Shown: in pieces, positions 33,727 to 41,877 of the stretch
How the letters are laid out: the number at the start of each line of letters is the position of its first letter
Numbering within the stretch: the first letter of the stretch is position 1
Source: Ruminococcus sp.
GTDB taxonomy: Bacteria > Bacillota > Clostridia > Oscillospirales > Ruminococcaceae
Length of the DNA: 64,000 nucleotides
Direction: 5' to 3'
Assembly (NCBI RefSeq): GCF_017464355.1
Contig: NZ_JAFUAG010000038.1
Location: 39,392-103,391 of the forward strand
Notes under the pieces: generated by a model
Databases searched by the model: none
What the model was told of the DNA's origin: nothing
Seen by the model: the letters and a program-made list of their open reading frames with translations, nothing else
Program-made: the position numbers and the translations under genes

Positions 33727-34446
33727 ATGCTGATCGATTTTCATTCCCACTTCCTGCCGCAGATAGATGACGGCTCCCGCAATATCGAGGAGTCGGTGGG
33801 CATACTGGATATAATGGCGGAAAATGATACCGATATCATCATCGCCACCCCCCATTTCTATTGTACCGAGCAGTCGGTGGAAAAGTTCCTTGAACGCCGT
33901 GACCATGCCTATGAACGGCTCAAACCCCACCTCAAAGAGGGGCACCCCCGTATCGGTTTCGGGGCTGAGGTGCTGTATGACCATTCACTGGTCAACTACG
34001 ATAAGCTCCCCGACCTCTGTATCAGGGGCACCAAATGGCTGCTGCTTGAAATGCCCTATACCGACCTTGACGATAAGATACTTGACGGTGTCGAAGCTAT
34101 CACCAACCGCGGCGACCTTAAAGTCCTCGTCGCCCATATAGAAAGATACCTGAACTTCACCTCCATGAAGCGCCTTGACGAGCTTATGAGCATGGACCTC
34201 ATCGGCCAGATAAATGCCAAGTCCCTCACCTCGTTCAAGACTAAGCGCCGCTGCATGAAGCTCATCGAGAAAGGCTATGTGCAGGTGCTGGGCTCTGATT
34301 ATCACCGTATCGGCAGGGGAGATGTCACTGTCAACCACGGCTTCGAGATAATCACTAAAAACAAGAAGTTCGATGACTTCGCCGAGTATGCCGAGGAAAA
34401 CGGCATGAAGATACTCAAGGATGAGTCCCTCAGCAGCATACGCTGA
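33727..34446 (+). CDS. PHP-domain protein-tyrosine phosphatase (CpsB/YwqE-like)
   Basis: This 239-residue protein has the metal-binding pattern of bacterial PHP phosphatases of the CpsB/YwqE family: 'DFHSHFLPQIDDGSRN' at the N-terminus, 'ATPHFY' near 40, 'LVAHIERY' near 140, and 'LGSDYHR' near 195. Such enzymes remove phosphate from BY-kinases and their substrates and so control capsule or exopolysaccharide production. No tyrosine kinase or capsule cluster is next to it, so its substrate here is open. It has its own promoter and is followed by a strong terminator, so it is probably a single-gene transcript. Confidence 0.88.
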   Translation: MLIDFHSHFLPQIDDGSRNIEESVGILDIMAENDTDIIIATPHFYCTEQSVEKFLERRDHAYERLKPHLKEGHPRIGFGAEVLYDHSLVNYDKLPDLCIRGTKWLLLEMPYTDLDDKILDGVEAITNRGDLKVLVAHIERYLNFTSMKRLDELMSMDLIGQINAKSLTSFKTKRRCMKLIEKGYVQVLGSDYHRIGRGDVTVNHGFEIITKNKKFDDFAEYAEENGMKILKDESLSSIR

Positions 34447-34460
34447 CAGCTGTATATCCA

Positions 34461-34490
34461 CTGCCGCCTGCGGGCGGCAGTTTTGTTTTC
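34461..34490 (+). terminator. Terminator of the PHP phosphatase gene
   Basis: CTGCCGCC (34461-34468) pairs with GGCGGCAG (34473-34480), followed by TTTTGTTTT. Confidence 0.8.
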
Positions 34491-34517
34491 AATGCAGGGT
34501 GCTGTGCCGCCTCATGC

Positions 34518-34546
34518 TTGACAATCCCGCTGTTTTCGTGTAAAAT
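34518..34546 (+). promoter_or_regulatory. Promoter of the clostripain-like gene
   Basis: TTGACA (34518-34523), 17 bp, TAAAAT (34541-34546). Confidence 0.7.
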
Positions 34547-34585
34547 ATAAATGTTATAGTGATATCATAAACGGAGGTCATAAAT

Positions 34586-36913
34586 ATGGATAATAATAAT
34601 CGTCCCCGTGCCAGACAAAAGAATTACCAGTCAGGGGGCAGCGGCGCCTACCGCCGCGGCAGCGGATTGGGTACAGGTCCCGTCGGCTCGGGCACAGGCG
34701 GAAGAACTTCCTCGGGAGGCGGCATAAACCGTGCGGCCGCAGGCGGCGGAGGTACTCTCCTCATCGTCATCGCAGTGGTGCTGTTCAAACTCCTGGGCGG
34801 CAGCGGCGCTGGGGGCGGAAGCTCCGTGGGCAGCCTTACCGATTACGGCACAGCCCCCGCAGGCTACGAGGCTATAGATACCTCAGGCTATTCCGCTTCG
34901 GGCGAAAGCAAGCTGGATACCACCGTGGCTGCAGGCTCCCGTGAAAAGCGCACCGTGATAAAGGGCGGCGGCAAGGATAAAGTCACCCTCATGGTATATA
35001 TGTGCGGTACCGACCTTGAAAGCAAGTACGGCATGGCTTCCTCCGACCTTTCGGAAATGGCCGCTGCCAAGTTCGGCGACAATGTGAACATCATCGTCTA
35101 CACAGGCGGCTGCAAGGGCTGGAAGACCAAGGGTGTAAGCAGCAACGTCAACCAGATATATCAGGTAACTTCCGGCGGAATGAAGGTGCTTGTAAAGGAC
35201 GACGGCGCAAAGGTCATGACAGACCCCTCCACCCTCTCGTCTTTCATCAAGTATTGTAACAAGAATTATCCTGCTGACCGCAACGACCTTATCCTCTGGG
35301 ATCACGGCGGCGGATCCGTCAGCGGCTACGGCTACGACGAGAAGAACAAGTCCGCAGGCTCTATGGACCTTGCAGGCATAAACAAGGCTCTTAAGGACGG
35401 CGGCGTCAAGTTCGATCTCGTAGGCTTCGATGCCTGCCTTATGGCTACCGCCGAAACTGCCCTCATGCTCAACGAACACGCAGATTATCTGGTGGCCTCC
35501 GAGGAAACCGAGCCCGGTATCGGCTGGTACTACACCAACTGGCTTACCAAGCTGGGTGAAAATACCTCCATGCCCACTATCGAGATAGGCAAAAATATCG
35601 TCGATGACTTCGTGGTCGCCTGCGGCAAAAAGTGCCCCAGCTCCGCTACCACCCTCTCCGTTATCGACCTGGCAGAGTTTGCAAATACCGTTCCCTCAAA
35701 TCTTTCTGCTTTCGCAAATTCCGTCAGCAATAAGATAACTGCCGATGACTACAAGTCGGTGTCCTCCGCCAGAAATAATACCCGTGAGTTCGCAAAAAGC
35801 TCCAGGATAGATCAGGTAGACCTGGTAGACCTGGCCGAAAAGGTAGGCACCCCCGAGGGTCAGGCGCTCAGCTCTGCACTTAAGGGCGCTGTGAAGTATA
35901 ACCGCACCTCCTCCAGCATGACCAATGCTTACGGTGTGTCTATCTACTTCCCATACCAGCGTACTTCCTATGTGGACACTGCCTGCAGCACCTACAGCGC
36001 TATCGGTATGACCGATGACTACAGCAGATGTATCAGACAGTTCGCTAAGCTTGAAACAGGCGGTCAGGTGGCAGCAGGCGGCACAGGTTCTCCCCTGGGC
36101 TCCCTCTTCGGTACAGGCAGCAGCGGTTCCAGCGGAAGCGCCGATGTCATAGGCAGCCTCCTCAGTTCCTTCCTCGGCTCAGGCAGAAGCATTGACGGCC
36201 TTGACCGTGCAAATACCGACTTCATGACAGAGAACACCCTCTCCGATGAGGATACCACCGAGTACCTCTCCATGAACTACTTTGACGTCAACAACCTCGT
36301 GTGGGAAGAAGACAAGGGCAAGTATACCATGGAGCTTCCCGAAAATCAGTGGGAACTGGTGCAGACCCTTGACCTCAATATGTTCTACGATGACGGCTCA
36401 GGCTATATCGATATGGGTCTTGATAATATGTATTCCTTCGAGGACGGCAAGCTGCTGGCAGATACCGACAAGACCTGGGTGTCCATAAACGGACAGCCCG
36501 TAGCTTACTACCACACCGATACCGTCGAGAACGGCGATGATGACTACACTATCAGCGGCTACGTTCCCGCCCTGCTCAATGGCGAAAGGGTGAACCTTAT
36601 CCTTAAGTTCACCGATGAAAAGCCCGAGGGCGAAGTCATAGGCGCTACCGATAACTACGTCAACGGCGAGACCGATACTATCGCCAAGGGCGAGATAGAG
36701 ATCAATAAGGGTGATACCATTGATTTCATCTGCGATTTCTACGACTACGACGGCAACTACCAGGACAGCTATATGCTGGGCGAACAGCTCAAGGTAGACG
36801 GTGCCCTGAAAATATCCGATACCGATATCGGCGACGGCGATGTGAGATTGATGTACAAATTTACGGACATCTATAACGAGGCCTACTGGACCCCCTACAT
36901 CACCCTGAACTGA
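34586..36913 (+). CDS. Membrane-anchored clostripain-family (C11) cysteine peptidase
   Basis: This 775-residue protein begins with a Gly/Arg/Ser-rich cytoplasmic tail (1-55), followed by one membrane helix (about 56-70, 'LLIVIAVVLFKLL') and a Gly/Ser linker. The clostripain domain follows (about 130-490): 'VTLMVYMCGTDLES', the catalytic His240 in 'WDHGGGS' and catalytic Cys284 in 'GFDACLMA'. C11 enzymes cleave after Arg/Lys. The C-terminal about 250 residues are acidic, with beta-rich segments and no named family. The topology puts the peptidase outside the cell, fixed by its N-terminus. ACGGAGG precedes ATG. Own promoter and terminator. Confidence 0.88.
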   Translation: MDNNNRPRARQKNYQSGGSGAYRRGSGLGTGPVGSGTGGRTSSGGGINRAAAGGGGTLLIVIAVVLFKLLGGSGAGGGSSVGSLTDYGTAPAGYEAIDTSGYSASGESKLDTTVAAGSREKRTVIKGGGKDKVTLMVYMCGTDLESKYGMASSDLSEMAAAKFGDNVNIIVYTGGCKGWKTKGVSSNVNQIYQVTSGGMKVLVKDDGAKVMTDPSTLSSFIKYCNKNYPADRNDLILWDHGGGSVSGYGYDEKNKSAGSMDLAGINKALKDGGVKFDLVGFDACLMATAETALMLNEHADYLVASEETEPGIGWYYTNWLTKLGENTSMPTIEIGKNIVDDFVVACGKKCPSSATTLSVIDLAEFANTVPSNLSAFANSVSNKITADDYKSVSSARNNTREFAKSSRIDQVDLVDLAEKVGTPEGQALSSALKGAVKYNRTSSSMTNAYGVSIYFPYQRTSYVDTACSTYSAIGMTDDYSRCIRQFAKLETGGQVAAGGTGSPLGSLFGTGSSGSSGSADVIGSLLSSFLGSGRSIDGLDRANTDFMTENTLSDEDTTEYLSMNYFDVNNLVWEEDKGKYTMELPENQWELVQTLDLNMFYDDGSGYIDMGLDNMYSFEDGKLLADTDKTWVSINGQPVAYYHTDTVENGDDDYTISGYVPALLNGERVNLILKFTDEKPEGEVIGATDNYVNGETDTIAKGEIEINKGDTIDFICDFYDYDGNYQDSYMLGEQLKVDGALKISDTDIGDGDVRLMYKFTDIYNEAYWTPYITLN

Positions 36914-36930
36914 CCCACCGTCATAAAAAC

Positions 36931-36965
36931 ACACCCTCGTTCCAGCGGACGGGGGTGTATTTTTT
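36931..36965 (+). terminator. Terminator of the clostripain-like gene
   Basis: ACACCCTCGT (36931-36940) pairs with ACGGGGGTGT (36949-36958), with one T-G pair, followed by ATTTTTT. Confidence 0.8.
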
Positions 36966-37002
36966 GTGACGGCGTACCGCGGGAGAAAATCCCGTGGTGC
37001 TA

Positions 37003-37031
37003 TTGCTTTTGCGGTGAAACCGTGCTATAAT
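37003..37031 (+). promoter_or_regulatory. Promoter upstream of nspC
   Basis: TTGCTT (37003-37008), 17 bp, TATAAT (37026-37031), predicted start near 37038. Confidence 0.6.
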
Positions 37032-37043
37032 TATATAAGTATT

Positions 37044-37098
37044 ATCCCGATCTTGTTTTGTATCATCAGCAATACACTTAAAAATTGGGATCATTTTT
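37044..37098 (+). repeat. Leader stem-loop element, copy 2 (see 3916-3947)
   Basis: ATCCCGATCTT (37044-37054) can pair with AAAAATTGGGAT (37080-37091), and TCATTTTTTTT follows, so this copy looks like an intrinsic terminator. Bases 37059-37090 agree with the XRE leader element at 31 of 32 positions on the opposite strand. It begins only a few bases after the predicted transcript start. Confidence 0.6.
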
Positions 37099-37161
37099 TT
37101 TATGACTATCCCTTTAGCACACCAAATAAAAATGCGGTAAACAAAAGGATAATTGAGCGTT

Positions 37162-37200
37162 GTATATCTTTCCCCCGCCGCAGGCGGGGGAAAGATATAC
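37162..37200. repeat. Perfect 18-bp inverted repeat in the nspC leader
   Basis: GTATATCTTTCCCCCGCC (37162-37179) and its exact complement (37183-37200) flank a GCA loop. There is no U-run. Its stability would make a very strong RNA hairpin or a DNA cruciform. Confidence 0.8.
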
Positions 37201-37225
37201 GCCAAGAACCTTAAGTTCCGTATAG

Positions 37226-37270
37226 CCGCTGTTTTTGTGGTGTGTCAGCGGGATAACCACAATTTTTTTT
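37226..37270 (+). promoter_or_regulatory. Candidate attenuator directly before nspC
   Basis: TTGTGGT (37235-37241) pairs with ACCACAA (37256-37262), followed by eight T: a terminator ending three bases before the ACGGAGG ribosome site. CCGCTG (37226-37231) can instead pair with CAGCGG (37246-37251), which is incompatible with the terminator stem. This is the layout of a terminator/antiterminator switch. The ligand, if any, is unknown. Confidence 0.5.
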
Positions 37271-37285
37271 ACGGAGGTAACTGCC

Positions 37286-38431
37286 ATGGCTATGCCCTTT
37301 GAGACCGATATAAATTCCCTGAACACACCCTGTTATCTTGTCAGCGAGAAAGCATTGAAGCACAATATGGAGATACTGCTTTCCGTCCGCAAGCGCACGG
37401 GCTGCAAGATACTTCTGGCGCAGAAAGCTTTTTCAATGTATTCAGCCTACCCCCTCATGCGCCCCTACCTTGACGGCACCACTGCCAGCGGCCTTTACGA
37501 AGCCCGCCTCGGCAAGGAAGAATTCGGCGGCGAGACCCACGTTTTCAGCCCCGCCTATAAAAAAGAGGACATGGCCGAGCTTGTGAAGATATGCGATGAC
37601 ATCATCTTCAACAGCTTCTCCCAGTGGCGGCTCCACCGTGACACCGTGAAAAACAGCGGCCGCAGGATATCCTGCGGTATCAGGTGCAACCCCCTCTACT
37701 CCGAGATAGATACCGATATTTATAACCCCTGCTTCACAGGCTCCCGCCTGGGTGTCACCCCAGAGCAGTTTGAAAGCGGCGAGCTTGACGGTATCGAGGG
37801 TCTGCATTTTCATACCATGTGCGAGCAGGGCGCCGATGTTCTCGCCCGTACCGTCCCCCATATCGAGGAGCATTTCGGCCCATACCTCAGCCGCATGAAA
37901 TGGCTGAATTTCGGCGGCGGCCACCACATCACCAGGCAGGGTTATGACCTTGACCTGCTCTGTAAAACGGTGGACTACGTTCAGCAGAAATACGGCGTGC
38001 AGGTCTACCTTGAACCCGGTGAGGCCTGCGCCCTCAACGCAGGCTGGCTGGTAACGGAAGTCCTTGATACGGGCAAAAACGGCATAAACTTCGCTATAGT
38101 CGATACCTCTGCCGCCTGCCATATGCCCGATGTCCTTGAAATGCCCTACCGCCCCGAGCTCATAGGCTCGGGCAAGGCCGATGAAAAGCCCCATACCTAC
38201 CGCCTTGGGGGGCCTACCTGTCTGGCAGGGGATATCATCGGCGATTACTCCTTCGATGAGCCCCTTAAAGCAGGAGACAGGCTGGTCTTCTGCGACATGG
38301 CTATATATTCCATGTGCAAGAACAATACCTTCAACGGTATGCCCCTGCCCGATATCTGTCTTGAAAAGCTGGACGGCTCCCTTGTGCGCACCAAGCATTT
38401 TTCCTACGAGGATTTCAAGTCCCGCCTGTGA
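37286..38431 (+). CDS. nspC: Carboxynorspermidine decarboxylase
   Basis: This 381-residue enzyme is a fold-type III PLP decarboxylase that makes norspermidine or spermidine from its carboxy form, the last step of the alternative polyamine route. The PLP lysine is in 'LLAQKAFSM' (about 46). Other family features are 'GIRCNPLYSEI', 'GLHFHTMCEQ', 'NFGGGHHIT', 'YLEPGEACAL' and 'CDMAIYSMCKNNTFNGMPLP'. ATG 37286 follows ACGGAGGTAACTGCC. The partner gene lys1-like carboxynorspermidine dehydrogenase, often adjacent, is not here. The gene stands alone between a structured leader and a terminator. Confidence 0.92.
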   Translation: MAMPFETDINSLNTPCYLVSEKALKHNMEILLSVRKRTGCKILLAQKAFSMYSAYPLMRPYLDGTTASGLYEARLGKEEFGGETHVFSPAYKKEDMAELVKICDDIIFNSFSQWRLHRDTVKNSGRRISCGIRCNPLYSEIDTDIYNPCFTGSRLGVTPEQFESGELDGIEGLHFHTMCEQGADVLARTVPHIEEHFGPYLSRMKWLNFGGGHHITRQGYDLDLLCKTVDYVQQKYGVQVYLEPGEACALNAGWLVTEVLDTGKNGINFAIVDTSAACHMPDVLEMPYRPELIGSGKADEKPHTYRLGGPTCLAGDIIGDYSFDEPLKAGDRLVFCDMAIYSMCKNNTFNGMPLPDICLEKLDGSLVRTKHFSYEDFKSRL

Positions 38432-38452
38432 GCCATATGACAGATCATAACA

Positions 38453-38484
38453 AAAAGAGCGTGAACTGCTGTTCACGCTCTTTT
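38453..38484. terminator. Bidirectional terminator between nspC and pyrD
   Basis: AAAAGAGCGTGAAC (38453-38466) pairs exactly with GTTCACGCTCTTTT (38471-38484) around TGCT. The A- and T-flanks make it work in both directions for the convergent genes. Confidence 0.88.
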
Positions 38485-38496
38485 AAATTTGCCATA

Positions 38497-39408
38497 TCAC
38501 CAGGGCTTTACCGTACCAACTATCTCGCTGATATTGTTTATGCCGTTGTCCTCGCAGTATTTCTGCAAGCCGTCAACTATCTTTACAGGGGCAAAGGGGT
38601 CGTTGAAGATAGCTGCGCCTACCTGCACAAGGCTCGCACCTGCCATCATTATCTCCACCGCATCTTCCCAGGTGGAAACACCGCCCATGCCGCAGACAGG
38701 TATGTTCACCGCGTTGGCGACCTGCCATACCATTCTCACTGCCACAGGGAATACCGCAGGCCCCGAAAGTCCGCCCACGTTGTTTTTAAGTATGGGTCTG
38801 CCCGTCTTAATGTCTATCCTCATGCCCAGCAGGGTGTTTATCAGTGATACCGCATCAGCACCGTTGGCCTCAACGCTCTTTGCAATGTCCACAATGCTGG
38901 TAACATTGGGCGAAAGCTTTACCATCACAGGCTTGTCCGAGTTGTCCTTGACTATCTTTGTCACCTGTCCCGCAATAGCGCAGTCAGTGCCGAAAGCCGC
39001 GCCGCCCTGCTTTACGTTGGGGCAGGAAATGTTCAGCTCTATCATGTCAACAGCGCTGCCCCTGAGCTTTGCTGCCAGCTCACCGCATTCCTCCACGGTG
39101 GAGCCCGCTATGTTTGCGATTATCCTTGTGTCCTTAGTCACCAGATTTGGCAGCTCGTAGCTCAAAAACTTGTCCACGCCGCCGTTCTGCAGCCCCACCG
39201 AGTTCAGCATACCCGCAGGAGTCTCCGCAACTCTGGGGGCAGGGTTGCCCTCTCTCCTGTGCAGGGTGGTGCCCTTTACCGATATGCCACCAAGCTTTGA
39301 AAGGGGATACAGACATTCATACTCTCTGCCGTAGCCATAGGTGCCGCTGGCAGGAACGATAGGGTTCTTGAAATCAACTCCGCAGAAATTCACATTCAGT
39401 CTGTTCAT
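38497..39408 (-). CDS. pyrD: Dihydroorotate dehydrogenase B, catalytic subunit
   Basis: The 303-residue flavoprotein oxidises dihydroorotate to orotate in pyrimidine synthesis. It has the type 1B features: 'NPIVPASGTYGYG', 'GISVKGTT', 'NSVGLQNGGVD', the catalytic Cys in 'LNISCPNVKQGG', and 'VGGLSGPAVFPVA', 'GMGGVSTWEDA' in the FMN site. It works with PyrK, which transfers electrons to NAD; the pyrK gene lies directly upstream with a 4-base overlap (38497 end of operon). It ends in the terminator shared with nspC. Confidence 0.95.
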   Translation of the reverse strand: MNRLNVNFCGVDFKNPIVPASGTYGYGREYECLYPLSKLGGISVKGTTLHRREGNPAPRVAETPAGMLNSVGLQNGGVDKFLSYELPNLVTKDTRIIANIAGSTVEECGELAAKLRGSAVDMIELNISCPNVKQGGAAFGTDCAIAGQVTKIVKDNSDKPVMVKLSPNVTSIVDIAKSVEANGADAVSLINTLLGMRIDIKTGRPILKNNVGGLSGPAVFPVAVRMVWQVANAVNIPVCGMGGVSTWEDAVEIMMAGASLVQVGAAIFNDPFAPVKIVDGLQKYCEDNGINNISEIVGTVKPW

Positions 39409-40172
39409 TCAAAAACCACCTCCTTGCTGTCGAATACAGGGCCGTCCTTGCATACATGAGAATGTATCTCAGCCCCGTTCTTAACTGTCCTGCAGGCGCA
39501 TACAAGACAGGCGCCCACACCGCAGGCCATTCTCTGTTCCAGGCTGACCTGACATTCTATACCGTGTTTCTCAGCTATGTCTGCCACTCTTTTCAGCATT
39601 ACCATGGGGCCGCAGGCAACGACCAGGTCAGGCTTTTCAGCCGCTATCTGTTCCTCCAGCGCCTCGGTGACAAAGCCCTTTCTTCCCGCAGAACCGTCAT
39701 CGGTGCAGAGTATGGTCTTCGCCCCCGCAGCCTCAAAGTCCTCCTGCAAGATGACCGCAGCCATGTTCCTGAAGCCGCTGATAGCCACAGCGTTTTCGCC
39801 GTAAGCCTTTGCAACGCCTACCATGGGGGGCACACCTATCCCTCCGCCTACGCAGATGACCTTCCTGCCCTCCATTACCTTGAAGCCCTTGCCCAGGGGC
39901 GCAATGATATCTATCAGCTGTCCGCAGCAGAGGTCAGCCAGCTTTTCTGTGCCCTTGCCCCTTATCTCGAACACCAGCCTTATCGTGCCCTTGTCCTTGT
40001 CAATGTCGCAGATAGATATGGGTCTGCGCAGGAAAAATCCCTCCGCCGCCACCTGTGCGAACTGTCCCGCCTCGGCCAGCGCCGCTATTTCGGGACAAAG
40101 TATCTCTATGTCAAAAATGCCCTTTGCGGGGTTCTTTTTTGACACTATCTGATATTTGCCTTGCTTGTACAT
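39405..40172 (-). CDS. pyrK: Dihydroorotate dehydrogenase B, electron-transfer subunit
   Basis: This 255-residue FAD/[2Fe-2S] protein passes electrons from PyrD to NAD+. It shows 'RRPISICD' (FAD), 'CVGGGIGVPPMVGVAKA' (nucleotide binding), and the C-terminal cluster motif 'CGVGACLVCACR' plus a later Cys. I chose ATG 40172 because GGGGCTGATAAG stands before it; an upstream in-frame extension would run into the leader. The first gene of a pyrK-pyrD operon with a consensus promoter at 40281-40309 and a leader of about 100 bases. Confidence 0.94.
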   Translation of the reverse strand: MYKQGKYQIVSKKNPAKGIFDIEILCPEIAALAEAGQFAQVAAEGFFLRRPISICDIDKDKGTIRLVFEIRGKGTEKLADLCCGQLIDIIAPLGKGFKVMEGRKVICVGGGIGVPPMVGVAKAYGENAVAISGFRNMAAVILQEDFEAAGAKTILCTDDGSAGRKGFVTEALEEQIAAEKPDLVVACGPMVMLKRVADIAEKHGIECQVSLEQRMACGVGACLVCACRTVKNGAEIHSHVCKDGPVFDSKEVVFE

Positions 40173-40199
40173 CTTATCAGCCCCTAATAGTATTTGTGC

Positions 40200-40221
40200 A
40201 GTGTCCGCTTTTTGGGACACT
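40200..40221 (-). promoter_or_regulatory. Hairpin in the pyrKD leader
   Basis: AGTGTCC and GGACACT form 7-bp arms around CCAAAAAGC. On the reverse-strand transcript this lies about 30-50 bases before the pyrK start. It is not followed by a U-run; it might affect translation or be a protein-binding site. Confidence 0.4.
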
Positions 40222-40280
40222 TTGCCCCGCCTCACCACACATCATCTTCGGCAGGGAACTTTCCCCGTCCCGCCTATACT

Positions 40281-40309
40281 ATTATACCAACTATCCCGCC
40301 CCTTGTCAA
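40281..40309 (-). promoter_or_regulatory. Promoter of pyrK-pyrD
   Basis: Reverse-strand TTGACA (40309-40304), 17 bp, TATAAT (40286-40281). The -35 box overlaps the last codons of the gene upstream. Confidence 0.8.
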
Positions 40310-41682
40310 GACGGCGCTTTCTGCTCCCTCAGAAAATCCTCAGCCATATCCCCGTATACAGCATACATCTCCCCGTTTTTCAGTATACCGATGAATATGT
40401 CCCGCACCTGCTCATCTTCTCTGAACATCGTCTGATACCTCAGCGCTTCTGCGGTCAGCTCTTTTTTAAGGCCAAGCCCTGCCGCCGCCAATGCCGCAGA
40501 CCTCAGCTGCCTGTCTTTCAGCCGCCGCCCCTTTCTGAATATCAGGCAGAGCGCCGCATATGTCCCCTTGTCATTTTCAACTCTGCTGCCCAGCCCCAGG
40601 GGGTCTTCCTCAAGATACTTTCTCAGGCTCACCTCATCGCTGACATTTTCTTCAAGATGATCCGCCGCCTCATCATATCTGCGGTGCAGCCCGAAATACT
40701 TTTCAAGAGCCCTCTCCTCAGCCGCAGGGTATTCTCCCACCGTCACCAGATACTCTTTTTCCCATTCCCGCCTGCGGTACCTTATCTCCTCGTACCCCGC
40801 TATCTTCGGCAGCTCCTCCCATGAGCGCTGCCCGCTGCTGATGATATCTTCGATACATTCATCTGTTTTTTTTCGGGCAAAGTAAATGTCCTCCGTGAAC
40901 TTTATCCGTTCCGCCGTCCTGCCTCTGCATTCCTCATATTCCGCCCTGCCCTTTATTATCAAAAGACATTTCAGCGGTATCCCCAGCTTTGCGGCCGCAG
41001 CCGCCTTGTGGTGGCCGTCCAGCAGCAGAGCCATGCCCCCCATGATGTTGTAGGCTATGGCGCGGGGCGGCTCCTTTTCCCTCGTGAAAAGCTCAACATA
41101 ATGCTCCGCCCTCTCTCTGTTGAAAAGCGCCGCTGACTGGCTCGGGTAAAGGTATATGGGGTCTGTGTGGACAGTGCTGTATATCCCCAACCCTCGTACC
41201 TCCCCAAGATAATAGTCACGGGCAGTGCAGCTGTATCCCGAGAAGTGCGGGTCTATATCCCAGAAGAACCTGCCCTCGCCGTCAGTTGGTGTCACCTCAG
41301 CATCAGCCAGCAAATAACAGCCGTCCTCCAGAAGCCCCAGCAAAGGCCTGATATCCTTAAAGGAATGCTCCACATCTGCAAAAGGGGAGTTTATAGCCGT
41401 ATCTATCGCTCTCAGCTCCTCGCTGTCAGCATTCTCTATGCCGTATCCCGCCGCCAGCAGATAGGGCGTCGTTGAAGATACACCGCCGTCAAACTGTACC
41501 AGCGGTGTGTCCCCAAGATAAAACACCCCCTGCGAAGCCCACTCGTCCTCGTCTATCCACTTTTTTCTAAGCTTCCCAAGCCCGCCCCGCACAGTAAAGA
41601 TGACCCCGCTTTTAACAAACCCGGTCCGCCCCATACAGCTTACCTCCTCTATCTCAGGCAGCCGCCCGCCAAAACTTCCCAT
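40306..41682 (-). CDS. DGHHK-motif hypothetical protein, paralogue 1
   Basis: ATG 41682 lies directly after GGAAGGAGGAACAAGT; further upstream the frame only reads through a repeat. The 458-residue protein and its neighbour at 41907-43304 are paralogues (shared 'GYGIE', 'VFxLGDTPL', 'LYPSQSAALFNRERAEHY'). Around residues 218-236 it has 'LLDGHHKAAAAAKLG', a motif like that of ParB/sulfiredoxin-type nucleotide-binding proteins ('DGHHR..AA...G'). The rest is unrecognised; the C-terminal half is helical and Glu/Arg-rich. There is no signal or membrane segment. I would call it a cytosolic protein of unknown function, possibly nucleotide-binding through the DGHHK segment. Confidence 0.72.
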   Translation of the reverse strand: MGSFGGRLPEIEEVSCMGRTGFVKSGVIFTVRGGLGKLRKKWIDEDEWASQGVFYLGDTPLVQFDGGVSSTTPYLLAAGYGIENADSEELRAIDTAINSPFADVEHSFKDIRPLLGLLEDGCYLLADAEVTPTDGEGRFFWDIDPHFSGYSCTARDYYLGEVRGLGIYSTVHTDPIYLYPSQSAALFNRERAEHYVELFTREKEPPRAIAYNIMGGMALLLDGHHKAAAAAKLGIPLKCLLIIKGRAEYEECRGRTAERIKFTEDIYFARKKTDECIEDIISSGQRSWEELPKIAGYEEIRYRRREWEKEYLVTVGEYPAAEERALEKYFGLHRRYDEAADHLEENVSDEVSLRKYLEEDPLGLGSRVENDKGTYAALCLIFRKGRRLKDRQLRSAALAAAGLGLKKELTAEALRYQTMFREDEQVRDIFIGILKNGEMYAVYGDMAEDFLREQKAPS

Positions 41683-41739
41683 ACTTGTTCCTCCTTCCAA
41701 AAAAATCACAATGTCCCCAAAGGGTAGGGGGGGCTCGCT

Positions 41740-41793
41740 CCCGCCGCTTTCCCACATATGATCCGCCTGACCGCCCCGCAGACTTCTTCTTCC
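41740..41793. repeat. 54-bp direct repeat, copy 1, upstream of paralogue 1
   Basis: These 54 bases are identical to 43342-43395 (begins CCCGCCGCTTTCCC, ends ACTTCTTCTTCC). Each copy lies 40-60 bases upstream of one of the two paralogue start codons and is followed by the hairpin GGGCGGGGGCTTGCCCCCGC. Confidence 0.85.
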
Positions 41794-41799
41794 ATGGTA

Positions 41800-41821
41800 G
41801 GGCGGGGGCTTGCCCCCGCTC
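41800..41821. repeat. GC-rich hairpin repeat, copy 1
   Basis: GGGCGGGGGCTTGCCCCCGC forms a strong short-loop hairpin. A second copy lies at about 43401-43422 and an inverted related copy at about 43557-43580 (GGGAGCAAGCCCCCGCCC). Confidence 0.7.
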
Positions 41822-41877
41822 TACAATATAAAACAATATAGATCACAAACCCAAAACGATAAGAAAAACAAATATCC

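Larger units (their letters stand above)
36914..37285 (+). other. Long structured leader region of nspC
   Basis: This 372-base gap has no gene. It contains the preceding terminator, a promoter at 37003-37031, the repeated stem-loop (37044-37098), an 18-bp perfect palindrome (37162-37200) and a terminator/antiterminator pair just before the nspC ribosome site (37226-37270). It looks like a regulatory 5' leader of about 248 bases. Confidence 0.55.

Noticed and set aside
41683-41757. N-terminal extension of DGHHK paralogue 1
   Set aside because: The upstream codons lie in the GC-rich repeat and include no ribosome site; GGAAGGAGG directly precedes ATG 41682. The same holds for 43305-43436 and paralogue 2.
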